Made by a program: the position numbers and the translations under genes. From a virus, in the IMG/VR virus record IMGVR_UViG_3300037247_000236, positions 1-48,170 of that record: DNA of 48,170 nucleotides; one strand, 5' to 3'. The notes below the pieces were generated by a model. It did not search any database. It saw only the letters and a list, made by a program, of their open reading frames with translations, and was not told the origin of the DNA. Of the stretch, positions 9,236 through 17,613 are shown piece after piece (position 1 is the stretch's first letter; each line of letters begins with the position of its first letter).

Positions 9236-10201
9236 ATGGCAGAATCTACGTCGGCGTTAAGCCAGACCGAGTACATGAAAATAACCTCAGAGGCCGCAGG
9301 CTATGGTTATCGTGCAACGGCTGGGGATGGTCTAACCGCCAACGAGGTTACTGAAATAACACTGTACGTGGATGGCGGCTATCGTGACTTCTTAAATGCT
9401 TATGATTGGAGTTTCACGAGGCCGCTGACCACGTCGGTTCTTTGGGCCGCTGCGTCTGGTACGACCAGCGGCGCTCAGACTACGACGTTGACTGCTGCTG
9501 CTGCGACATTCTTCCCGACTATGATCGGGGCGACGGTGACGTTTACCGTCTCTGGTTCAACTTTTGTAATCAGTGGTTATACATCAAGCACGGTTGTCAC
9601 GTTGACTTCAACGGCTGCTGCTGAGGGTGATGCTAAAGCTTTTACGATCGCAACAGTCGGCGAGTATCGCTTGCCGGATAACTTTGGTGGTATATCGGGC
9701 GACATTTATTACCAGTCGAACGATGGCCGCTGGATGCCGATTCTGCACGTTGGATTGTCGGAAGTGATGTTGTTGTTGCAGTCCACTACAGGGACATCGA
9801 GACCGACGCATATTGCGGTATCGCCTTTGGAGATTGGTACGACTACCGGGCAGCGGTTCGCGTTTCTGGCGTGGCGGATTCCTAACGCCGATTATACGAT
9901 TCGTTATCGTTATCAGGTGTTGGCCGATTCGATGGGCGTTGGCGAGTTTCCGTACGGTGGCTCACAGCACGCGGAGACGTTGAAGTTTTCGTGTCTGGCT
10001 CAAATGGATCGTATGAAGTTTGGCGGCTCACGCGGGTTTGAGGGAATGTATCAGAAATTGCTCGCTCAGAGTATCCGTCGAGACAGGAAGTTCATGGCCC
10101 CCGGCCAAGTTGGGTTTAGTAATTCCGGCTACGGGTACGGCAGATATGGCTGCGTCCCTCGTGCATCAAACATAAGTGTAGGCGGGGAGTTTTTCCCGTA
10201 G
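9236..10201 (+). CDS. Head-to-tail adaptor protein with inserted beta domain
   Basis: 321 residues. The N-terminal helical segment (VDGGYRDFLNAYDWSF, 45-60), the YRLPDNFGG strand (144-152) and the C-terminal helical part (HAETLKFSCLAQMDR) follow the pattern of gp4/gp11-type adaptors that sit under the portal. Between them, at about 72-140, lies a Thr/Ala-rich beta insert of the same general kind as one in the protein at 12505. Position fits. Confidence 0.75.
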   Translation: MAESTSALSQTEYMKITSEAAGYGYRATAGDGLTANEVTEITLYVDGGYRDFLNAYDWSFTRPLTTSVLWAAASGTTSGAQTTTLTAAAATFFPTMIGATVTFTVSGSTFVISGYTSSTVVTLTSTAAAEGDAKAFTIATVGEYRLPDNFGGISGDIYYQSNDGRWMPILHVGLSEVMLLLQSTTGTSRPTHIAVSPLEIGTTTGQRFAFLAWRIPNADYTIRYRYQVLADSMGVGEFPYGGSQHAETLKFSCLAQMDRMKFGGSRGFEGMYQKLLAQSIRRDRKFMAPGQVGFSNSGYGYGRYGCVPRASNISVGGEFFP

Positions 10202-10211
10202 GAGATAGATT

Positions 10212-10613
10212 ATGAACGGTATAATTACACCGGCATCAATGATGAGAGCGAAAGTATTTAACGCTAGAGTGTTAAGTAGTGCTGATGCGTCGGGCGTCAT
10301 AACGATTGCCGCTGTTGCGGATGAAGCATGGGCATTACGAAAGATAGTAGTTTCGCACGATGGCAGTGGAACGGTGGATTATGATAACTTGAATAGCAGC
10401 GTTGGCATTTCTGTTCAGATTGGTAGCGATGTGAGGGCGTTTCTTGTACATCCCGGCAACGGGGGCACTAGTTCATTAGAATTCAACGACGGTCCGTGGG
10501 TGTTTGATTTAGACCCAGGTTTGTATAATGGAACCAAGAATGAGGCGTTAATTGTTACTGCTGAAGCGTTTGGAACCGGAATAAAAAGCGACACGTTTAT
10601 ACTTTACCAATAA
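10212..10613 (+). CDS. Predicted virion protein, 133 residues
   Basis: GGAGATAGATT precedes the ATG. The protein is beta-rich with SHDGSGTVDYDNL and a C-terminal VTAEAFGTGIKSDTF, typical of small head or fibre proteins. It lies between the adaptor and the interrupted region carrying the HNH gene. No specific family recognised. Confidence 0.7.
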   Translation: MNGIITPASMMRAKVFNARVLSSADASGVITIAAVADEAWALRKIVVSHDGSGTVDYDNLNSSVGISVQIGSDVRAFLVHPGNGGTSSLEFNDGPWVFDLDPGLYNGTKNEALIVTAEAFGTGIKSDTFILYQ

Positions 10614-10705
10614 CAAGGAGACGTAATGTGAGTATTCAATTACTTTTGTGGCGAACGGGTTGCGTTAATGCTTTATTCATACTCCATCCAGCGCGCAAGC
10701 GATAA
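10614..10705 (+). other. Ribosome site and gene-start remnant at the HNH insertion edge
   Basis: AAGGAG at 10615-10620 precedes a GTG at 10628 that opens GTG-AGT-ATT-CAA and then runs only 25 codons to TAA at 10703. From about 10636 it is antisense to the HNH gene. The first four codons (V-S-I-Q) resemble the start of the gene at 11434 (M-S-I-H), suggesting the endonuclease gene landed just inside an old gene start and a second start now serves that gene. Confidence 0.4.
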
Positions 10706-11304
10706 GTGAGTGCTAAATAGGATATGCCGATATGAATAGACCAATCTTTAATACACATAGTTTTACCGTCGAAGGTGAGCATTCGGGTTCGGCTGTTATT
10801 ACGGGCTTGTTGCGATGCGGTAGCCCATCGACAATTATTCGGTTCGTAGTTTCCGTTGTTGTCAATACGATCAATACCACACTCCAAGGGTCGCTCACCC
10901 ATGTCTTTGAAAAAATTGGAAAAGTCATTCCATCTTTCGCAAACACGTATTCCGCGACCGCCGTAGCGATTAAACATCTTTACGTTAGGGTTCATGCAGC
11001 GTGCACGCATAGCACACCATGTTCTATAAGTTCTAGTCTGAAGTCCGTTTTTTCTTTTTCGTGGGTCGCCCCATGTTTTTCCTGTTACGCCAATTTTCCT
11101 TTTTGTTTGACATCCACAAGAATTTGGCTTTGTTTTGCGAAGGTGTTTACCGCTGATTGTTTTCAACTTTCCACATTCGCACTTGCAGTGCCAAAAAGCA
11201 CCTTGGCCAGCACGAATATGGCTAAATCCAGTAACCGTCATTATTCCGTATTTAACACCAAGCATCTCCTTGATGTTTTTGGTTTTTTTAGTAAATTGGT
11301 TCAT
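10636..11304 (-). CDS. HNH homing endonuclease
   Basis: 222 residues, transcribed against the surrounding virion genes, ATG preceded by AAAGGAGGT. The N-terminal zinc-binding part has C40-x-C42-x-C44 and C63-x-C65 (NSCGC). A middle segment, RGIRVCERW, leads into the HNH core with IDRIDNNGNYEPNNCRW (144-160), matching phage HNH nucleases. A C-terminal DNA-binding NUMOD-like helix region contains RLRAGWSMNKAL. Such free-standing genes spread by cutting alleles that lack them. It interrupts an otherwise continuous virion operon. Confidence 0.93.
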   Translation of the reverse strand: MNQFTKKTKNIKEMLGVKYGIMTVTGFSHIRAGQGAFWHCKCECGKLKTISGKHLRKTKPNSCGCQTKRKIGVTGKTWGDPRKRKNGLQTRTYRTWCAMRARCMNPNVKMFNRYGGRGIRVCERWNDFSNFFKDMGERPLECGIDRIDNNGNYEPNNCRWATASQQARNNSRTRMLTFDGKTMCIKDWSIHIGISYLALTYRLRAGWSMNKALTQPVRHKSN

Positions 11305-11336
11305 AGTCGAGACCTCCTTTATAGGTCGAGATTAGA

Positions 11337-11368
11337 GCCGCTGTCGGAAACCACTTCCGGTACGCGGC
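11337..11368. other. Strong two-step hairpin beside the HNH gene
   Basis: GCCGC (11337-11341) pairs with GCGGC (11364-11368) and, inside it, CGGAA pairs with TTCCG around an ACCAC loop. No T-run follows on either strand, so it is not a clear terminator. It lies in the 129-bp gap between the HNH start and the virion gene at 11434. It may be part of the mobile element or protect the mRNA end. Confidence 0.45.
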
Positions 11369-11433
11369 TTGATTATTATAGTAATGTTTCATTGAATAGT
11401 AAACAACCCCTTTTGACAGGAGCATAGAGTGAA

Positions 11434-12144
11434 ATGTCAATTCACAATATAGAAAACGAATTGAATCTGGCACCGAGACTGCGGTTAAAGTCGGGCATTG
11501 CGGTTACGTGGGAGAACAGTGCGTCGTTCACTGGCAAGTTGCTTGGCGGCGGAACAAGTGCTCTCCCGATTACTACGGCAACGGCGAGTTTGAAGTTTAT
11601 CGAATACCGTTGCCAATCAACCGCAACGAGCGGAGACAACCGACTGCTTTACATGCGGTACGCACTTGAAGGCGGCGGTGGCGGTGAGGCGTTACGCGCC
11701 CTTACCGTTGTCGGGTCGAATCTCGGCACGGCTCACGGTGCGCATCTGAGTCTTGCTTTTGAAGCTACCGCTGGTGGTTCTGAATGTTCAGGTCTCGGCG
11801 TCGCTATCCGTGGAACTCTGCATATCCCAGACATTGCCAGTTGGGCGCCAACGGGCACCTATTCGGCTGGTATGTTCGAGATTTACAGCGACGGTACGGC
11901 GAGTGACCCTGCTGGCATGACAGAACTTTCGTATTTGAGAATTGCCAACAGTGGCGGCACTGGCAAGACTGATGTAGACGATGATGCGTTCTTCATGTCG
12001 ATTCAAGGGTTTACGGCAGGTGCCGCAAAAACCCTTACTACAGGCATAACGGCAGCTACGATGAATACGGCCACGACCGTTGCGTTGAAAATCAAGATTG
12101 GTGCAACTACACATTACCTACCAATCGCAACGGCCATTACATAA
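11434..12144 (+). CDS. Predicted virion protein, glycine- and alanine-rich
   Basis: 236 residues, ATG preceded by AGGAG with 11-base spacing. The protein is beta-rich with SGLGVAIRGTLHIPDIASW near the middle and GFTAGAAKTLTTG toward the end, and closes with a strand pair KIKIGATTHYLPI. This character is common in minor head or fibre proteins of environmental phages. It is the first gene after the HNH insertion and its 5' end may have been remade by that event. Confidence 0.7.
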   Translation: MSIHNIENELNLAPRLRLKSGIAVTWENSASFTGKLLGGGTSALPITTATASLKFIEYRCQSTATSGDNRLLYMRYALEGGGGGEALRALTVVGSNLGTAHGAHLSLAFEATAGGSECSGLGVAIRGTLHIPDIASWAPTGTYSAGMFEIYSDGTASDPAGMTELSYLRIANSGGTGKTDVDDDAFFMSIQGFTAGAAKTLTTGITAATMNTATTVALKIKIGATTHYLPIATAIT

Positions 12145-12173
12145 TTTAATGGAACAAATGTTCAGGAGGTTTT

Positions 12174-12494
12174 ATGGAAGGGTTTAGTGTATCGGATCGG
12201 CTTGTGCTTTTGAGCGTTCTTCCGAAACAAGGTAATGCCGTCACGCTGCGTATACTTCGGGACTTTGAAAAAGAGTTGTCGTTTACCGAAGATGAAATCG
12301 CGGAGTTCAAGCTCAAGCAGAGCGGCGACACTACTACATGGGACGAGGCGACAGCAAAAGCGAAAAACATCGATCTCGGTGATACGATGAGTGAAATAAT
12401 CGTGGCCAGCTTGAAACAAATGGACGCGAGCAAGACGCTTACCACAGAGCACATGCCGCTTTACGACAGGTTCGTTTCCAGCGGAGAATCATAA
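12174..12494 (+). CDS. Hypothetical protein in the virion operon
   Basis: 106 residues with an excellent ribosome site (AGGAGGTTTT before the ATG). The sequence LPKQGNAVTLRILRDFEKEL and LSFTEDEIAEF indicates a small helical protein with acidic and basic faces. Proteins of this character are common in phage genomes and have no assigned role. A morphogenesis role is inferred from position only. Confidence 0.7.
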   Translation: MEGFSVSDRLVLLSVLPKQGNAVTLRILRDFEKELSFTEDEIAEFKLKQSGDTTTWDEATAKAKNIDLGDTMSEIIVASLKQMDASKTLTTEHMPLYDRFVSSGES

Positions 12495-12504
12495 GGGGCG
12501 GTCA

Positions 12505-14904
12505 TTGCCTACACGTAGCATTCTTTTAGAATTTCCAGCAGGCGGAATAAATCGCCGCTCGCCGGATGAAGCAAAGAGTCCGTTTACCACACCGGACGCA
12601 GTCAACGTGCGCACTGTCGGCGTTCTGGAAAAGAAGCGTCGGGGTGGTTCCCGTCCGTTTTACAAGAAGCGGTTCGCTACGGAATTGGGGTCTGGCAATC
12701 CGGTCAATCTCTTGAACTCATTGCGTACCACGGACATATCGGGTGCGGCGACATTTCTGGATGCACTACCCAACGATAACAACTGGGACACAGCTTCGTG
12801 GGCCGATGCTACGCTGGACTTTGCGACAACCCCTGGCTTGGCGATAGGCCCATCAGTAACCGCCGCTGAGACCACTCTTGTCTGGGGCAACGTGCTCAAG
12901 ACCGCAAATGTTCCAGCGATGAATCAATCTCTCGTGCGAACTATTTACGCTTTCGTTAATGAGGGCGTGAATGAAGCGAACATTGATTTGTACGCCAATA
13001 TGGATAAAACGTCGCCACTTAACACGGATAGTGTTGGCGTTAGATTGAGTCGTGGTTCGAGTGGTTCGGGTACGAACCTGTTTATTACTATCGATGACCT
13101 TGAAACTTCTGGGCAAATATCAGCACAGGGCAGAGGCTCTGGATGGCTGTCTTTGAAGATAGAACCGGAAAAACTGACCGCCGAGTATCAGGAAATAAGC
13201 ACAGGTGCCCAAACTCTGAGAGCGGTAAGAACTGGAAGTTACGGTGCCGTTGCTGGTGACAGCATTGGGTTTTCTTCAAGTATCGACAACACTGATCCTG
13301 CCGACACGTTCGATACGATTCGCGTTGAGTACACGACCGCGTCCCCCAACAACCCGCCGGAAATGATTATCGCAGCGTCGAACGGTCAGCTCTACAGGGA
13401 AAGTGAAGCTGATCCGCCGCTGGTTACAGTCGGTACGAATATCACGCTCGAAACCGATTCCCTTCAATCGGTTCCGAGGTTGGGTAGATTGTACATTGCT
13501 GATTTCGCGGTGCCGAGAAAAGAACGAACGACGGTTTCGTCGAACGCGACCTTAAACGCATCGACGGGGGTTTTGACTGATACGGACGCCACGTTTGATA
13601 CGGCTGGCGATACCTTTGTGATTGCCGGTGGTGACGTGATCGAACTCACAACAGTGACGGGCGGCGACGTTGCTACCGGGTTCTACAAAGTCACGGCGGT
13701 CGGGTCTGCAACTACGATCACCATACAGACGCTCGCGGGGGACGCTCCTGGCACTACAGACGCGACAGCGTTGGCGTACCGAATAATCCCCGGTCTCAAG
13801 GTCTACGACTCGTCAACGGACGCTGCGACGCTCTGGATAGCAACCTCTGGCGTGCTTCCTTACGGATGCCGGTTAATCAGCACATTCCGAGATACGATCA
13901 TGCTATCCGGCGACCCGAACAATGAGGGCGTATGGTACATGAGTCGTCAGAACGATGTGGACGACTGGACCGAAAGCGCGGTTGACATTCGCAGTGCGGT
14001 GTTCGGTACTTCGGCTGACAGCGGTTATGTGATCGGGGCACCGATTACGGCTCTGTCGCAGTTCACGAAAGATTATCACATAGCAGCCACGGCTCAGGAC
14101 ATGTGGATATTCAGAGGTCATCCTCGACAGGGCGGCGGTATCGACGCGGTCAGTAATTCGATTGGCATGATAGGCCCGTGGGCACACGCAATTACAGACG
14201 AGAACGTGCTGTATTTCACATCCAAGACCGGAATATACCGGATCACAGAACGTGAGGCGTCAGTCTTAGAGGAACCGACGGCGATTTCCAGGGAGATAAT
14301 TCCACTGGAATTGCTCGATATCGATACCGCGTTGTACGAGCTGTTTATGATGTACGACCCCAAGCGAAGCGGGTTGTACATTCACAAGGTCAGTAAAACG
14401 GTCGGGTCTACGAGCACATGGTTTTTCGATACTTTGTTGAACGCCTTCTGGTCGGATACATTTTCAAACGATCACGATGCGTTGAGTATGATCTACAGCG
14501 GCGTGTTCAACGACGTGGTGTTCGGCCATCGTGACGGCTTCTTAAGAACTTTCGACGACGCTGCGACTTCCGACGACGGCACGGTCCAGCCTACGATGGT
14601 TGATATTGGCCCGTTCAGGATAAATCGAGGTCGGTTCGGGTTGATTGATAGTCTCGAAATCGTCATGGACGAATTATCGAATGACGTTACATGGGCGGTT
14701 CGCACCGGGCAATCGGCTCAGGCTGCGATCAGTGCGGTATCTGACGCTACGGGCACGGCTGTCGCTGGAACGAACTACCGTCAGAGTGTTCGGATGTCTG
14801 GCGAGTGGGCTGTTCTGCGGTTGACGACGGAAGCGGCTGGTCGGTGGGCTATGGAACGCATTAAATTACGATTACAGAGCGGCGCGGAGAGTCGCAAATT
14901 TTAG
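12505..14904 (+). CDS. Large tail-nozzle / beta-propeller-like protein
   Basis: 799 residues from a TTG start (12505) with AAGGGG eight bases upstream; no good ATG fits. The opening LLEFPAGGINRRSPDEA and the later repeating pattern of IYYLSR-like strands, such as GVWYMSRQND, LYIHKVS and VVFGHRDGFLRTF, suggest a beta-propeller like T7 gp12 or P22 gp10, which form the tail nozzle. A jelly-roll-like insert spans about 75-280 and a small beta insert about 342-430. The family call is by character and position. Confidence 0.7.
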   Translation: MPTRSILLEFPAGGINRRSPDEAKSPFTTPDAVNVRTVGVLEKKRRGGSRPFYKKRFATELGSGNPVNLLNSLRTTDISGAATFLDALPNDNNWDTASWADATLDFATTPGLAIGPSVTAAETTLVWGNVLKTANVPAMNQSLVRTIYAFVNEGVNEANIDLYANMDKTSPLNTDSVGVRLSRGSSGSGTNLFITIDDLETSGQISAQGRGSGWLSLKIEPEKLTAEYQEISTGAQTLRAVRTGSYGAVAGDSIGFSSSIDNTDPADTFDTIRVEYTTASPNNPPEMIIAASNGQLYRESEADPPLVTVGTNITLETDSLQSVPRLGRLYIADFAVPRKERTTVSSNATLNASTGVLTDTDATFDTAGDTFVIAGGDVIELTTVTGGDVATGFYKVTAVGSATTITIQTLAGDAPGTTDATALAYRIIPGLKVYDSSTDAATLWIATSGVLPYGCRLISTFRDTIMLSGDPNNEGVWYMSRQNDVDDWTESAVDIRSAVFGTSADSGYVIGAPITALSQFTKDYHIAATAQDMWIFRGHPRQGGGIDAVSNSIGMIGPWAHAITDENVLYFTSKTGIYRITEREASVLEEPTAISREIIPLELLDIDTALYELFMMYDPKRSGLYIHKVSKTVGSTSTWFFDTLLNAFWSDTFSNDHDALSMIYSGVFNDVVFGHRDGFLRTFDDAATSDDGTVQPTMVDIGPFRINRGRFGLIDSLEIVMDELSNDVTWAVRTGQSAQAAISAVSDATGTAVAGTNYRQSVRMSGEWAVLRLTTEAAGRWAMERIKLRLQSGAESRKF

Positions 14905-14914
14905 AGGTGATATT

Positions 14915-15982
14915 ATGGCAGGACAGCCCCAAACACTCGGCGATACTATAGAAGACGTATTTGAATTGATTGTTGCATTTGCGGGACATCCGATCTCGGG
15001 ACTTGCTTACGATTTCTTCATCAAGACCCCGCAAGATCAGGCGAGGTTTGAGCAGTTTGCGCAAGATCAAGGAGCATCGACGGATTTTCTGAACGAGATG
15101 CGGGCACGCGCAGGCTTACCGCAACTGGCGTTGGAAGGGTCGGAGTTCGGTATTGCGACATCTAATCTGGAATTCCATCAAGGGGAACTTGCAAAACTCG
15201 ATCCCAGCGACCCATCTCAGGCTGGAGCCATAGCCGCCGAAGAAGCTGAAATCGCAAAGGCGGAAGCAGCACTCGCAACCGACGGCGGACTCATTGGCGA
15301 GGTCCGCGACATCGGCGCGGAAGGTGTAGATACCGCGAGGGATTTCTTCGAGGGCACGGCAGCCCAGCTTGACGAATTGACCGGCGAGACGAAAGCAAGC
15401 CTTCTGGCGAATACCGCAAAATTCAATGCCCAGTCAGCGAGGACTCAGCGGGGTTTCGAGGACATTCTCGACCGTGCTCAGGGTTTGGTCGAAGGTCTCG
15501 GCGATCAGGAACGCGAAGATATCAATACGCGGGCCGATGCGTCCGCTTCCGCACAACAGGCGGCACTGGCTGCGAGAGGGCTGGGTGGCACGACAGTCAC
15601 AAGTTCGCAGGATATATTGAGCGAAGAGTCGCGGAGCGATCAACTTGGCCGATTGAACGAACGATTGGTGCGCGAACAGTTGGGAGTTGAAGCTACATTC
15701 GGACTTGCCGGACTCGGATTCCAGGAACGCACTGGTCAGTTTGGCGCTAATCTCGGATTGGGGACAACCGCCCTTCAGCAGCAGGGGGATCAGTTCTCCA
15801 TTAACGCATTGTCTGACGCGCAGAATACATTCCTCGATCAGTTCTTGCAGTTTGGAACGCTCGGTGCGGACTTCGAGGCATTCCTCATGCAGGGTCCGCT
15901 CGGTCAGGCGCCCAACTTGGTTCCGCCCGGTGTTTCACCGGGGCCGACGGTTCCGAGTTTTAGTACGCAAAGGGATTTATAA
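14915..15982 (+). CDS. Ejection (internal virion) protein A
   Basis: 355 residues. Mostly alpha-helical and Ala/Gln/Glu-rich with long stretches such as ADASASAQQAALAARGLGG, low in Cys and Trp, with a Pro-rich C-terminus. It is the first of three consecutive large helical genes after the nozzle, as in P22 gp7/gp20/gp16 or T7 gp14/15/16. These are ejected ahead of the DNA to build a channel across the cell envelope. The stop overlaps the next ATG by one base. Confidence 0.6.
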   Translation: MAGQPQTLGDTIEDVFELIVAFAGHPISGLAYDFFIKTPQDQARFEQFAQDQGASTDFLNEMRARAGLPQLALEGSEFGIATSNLEFHQGELAKLDPSDPSQAGAIAAEEAEIAKAEAALATDGGLIGEVRDIGAEGVDTARDFFEGTAAQLDELTGETKASLLANTAKFNAQSARTQRGFEDILDRAQGLVEGLGDQEREDINTRADASASAQQAALAARGLGGTTVTSSQDILSEESRSDQLGRLNERLVREQLGVEATFGLAGLGFQERTGQFGANLGLGTTALQQQGDQFSINALSDAQNTFLDQFLQFGTLGADFEAFLMQGPLGQAPNLVPPGVSPGPTVPSFSTQRDL

Positions 15983-17613
15983 TGCCACAAACAATATACT
16001 ACCTTTCTAGCCCGGAAGATCAGTTGCTTAACAGACTCGTGAATACCTTTCAGGTGGAGCGATTCAACAGGGAACGGGAAGAGCACTTCCAGGGTGTCGA
16101 AGACGAAGCGGCTGACAAGAAACTGACCGGTTTGATCGGCGGAGCTGTTCTCGGCGGTGTTGGTGCATTTGCATTAGGCGGTACTGCGGCTGTTGCAGCT
16201 ACTGCAACGACGGCGGCTACGGCGGCTACTTCTGCATCGCTGGCTACGGTTGCCAGTGGCGTAGCGTTGGGCGCACGATCCGGCACCCAGATCGCAGGTG
16301 GCGACATCGCAGGCGGCGTGGCTACCGCTGCGGGTGGCATTGCACAGGGGGTACAAGCTAAGGCTGATCGTGATGCGTTCGGATTTAATCCGACAGAAGC
16401 TGATCGCAAAACATTGGAAGCCATTGCTAAGAAGCAAGGCAAGTTGCCGACGCAGGTGATCCAAGATGCCAAGAACGCCGGTCTGACAATACCGCAGCAT
16501 CTCCAGCAGGTGCAGACGAACGCGGCTACTGCTGCGGAAATCAAGGATATGGCCGACGAACTCAACGTGTCGCAGGAATTCTTGAAGCAGGAATCGTTGT
16601 TAGACGGTGGCAATCTTCAGGCGACGGCGGAACGCATTCAGGAAGTAAACGCGGCGAACGAAGCCCGATTCGCGGGGATGAAGACGCTTCAGCAATCATT
16701 AGCGAGATCGGACGCTGGTCGAATAGCTTGGTCCCGAAAAGCCAACCTAGAAGCGAAACCAGGCCATAAAGAATTGAACATATGGAAAAATTTAGATGAC
16801 CAACAGGCCGACGCCAGACAAGCGAGGCGTGATGGCGTTATCCCTACTGATGAGGCGTTAGCGGCGAAGCTGGATGAGTTAGAGGACGCAAAAACAATCA
16901 TAGCTAAAGAAACTGGCCTTCGTGCAAGGGAAGCTCCTTGGAGCGAAAAAGCTGGTCCGTCAATGGGTACGGAAATCATAAAAACCCCAAGCGGTAATTT
17001 GCTTGGGGTTAATGTGACGCAGGAAACCTCAGACGGCGATGGTAGGCCCGTTAAACAATACGATGCGGACGATATTGCAAAGGCAGACCGTATTGCCCGA
17101 CGCCAGCGAGGTGGCCCAGGCGGAGGTCTTGGCGACGTGTTTGAAGAAGCGGGGTCATTGAGGTCGATGGATGCTTTCAATAAAGCAGCTACTACGCTGG
17201 CAATAATGAAGGGCGGCGATCGGCCAACGAACAAGGAAGTATTCGATTTTATGCGAGAACAACAATCGGGTATTCAAGCGGAAATGAGTGGTGCGGCACC
17301 CGTTGCCGACGTGGTTGACAAGCCGGTTGTCGCACCCGCAGGCGATCAAGTACAGCCCGCTCCACCCGTCGCACCGGTAGCCGGTGTTCCACCCGAAGTT
17401 TCGCTCATACATCAAAAGCTCAATGAGGAAATATCCGTCGCACCGATTTCGAGTTGGTCGCCAGCAAAAATTGAAGTAGCCGATACGCAAACCAACAAGG
17501 CGATAGGTGTAATCATGCAGGGTCCGCGAACGCCGGAAACGATAAAGATAGCGAAAGATTTACTGGAAATCAAAAGGCAAGTGGATAATGCCAACACCGT
17601 TGCAAACAGTTGA
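15982..17613 (+). CDS. Ejection (internal virion) protein B with hydrophobic segment
   Basis: 543 residues. Residues about 48-120 are an almost uninterrupted Ala/Gly/Val/Thr-rich hydrophobic stretch, suited to insertion into a membrane after ejection. The remainder is charged and helical with a Pro/Val/Ala-rich linker near 435-470. The gene contains a hairpin at 16983-17010 that would act as a terminator on the opposite strand. It overlaps the next gene by 26 bases. Confidence 0.6.
   Translation: MPQTIYYLSSPEDQLLNRLVNTFQVERFNREREEHFQGVEDEAADKKLTGLIGGAVLGGVGAFALGGTAAVAATATTAATAATSASLATVASGVALGARSGTQIAGGDIAGGVATAAGGIAQGVQAKADRDAFGFNPTEADRKTLEAIAKKQGKLPTQVIQDAKNAGLTIPQHLQQVQTNAATAAEIKDMADELNVSQEFLKQESLLDGGNLQATAERIQEVNAANEARFAGMKTLQQSLARSDAGRIAWSRKANLEAKPGHKELNIWKNLDDQQADARQARRDGVIPTDEALAAKLDELEDAKTIIAKETGLRAREAPWSEKAGPSMGTEIIKTPSGNLLGVNVTQETSDGDGRPVKQYDADDIAKADRIARRQRGGPGGGLGDVFEEAGSLRSMDAFNKAATTLAIMKGGDRPTNKEVFDFMREQQSGIQAEMSGAAPVADVVDKPVVAPAGDQVQPAPPVAPVAGVPPEVSLIHQKLNEEISVAPISSWSPAKIEVADTQTNKAIGVIMQGPRTPETIKIAKDLLEIKRQVDNANTVANS
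16979..17010 (-). terminator. Antisense rho-independent terminator inside an ejection-protein gene
   Basis: AACCCCAAGC (16983-16992) pairs perfectly with GCTTGGGGTT (17001-17010) around an 8-base loop. Read on the minus strand the stem is followed by TTTTTAT. It lies within the coding sequence of the plus-strand gene 15982-17613, and no minus-strand gene is nearby. It could stop leftward transcription running through from the convergent arm ending at 22736. Confidence 0.65.

Noticed and set aside
10732-11427. 231-codon plus-strand frame across the HNH gene
   Set aside because: Antisense of the HNH gene, whose motifs (zinc cysteines, IDRIDNN, NCRW) are unmistakable.
11290-11434. Group I intron carrying the HNH gene
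   Set aside because: The HNH gene is antisense to the surrounding gene and no conserved intron core was seen; a free-standing homing gene is simpler.
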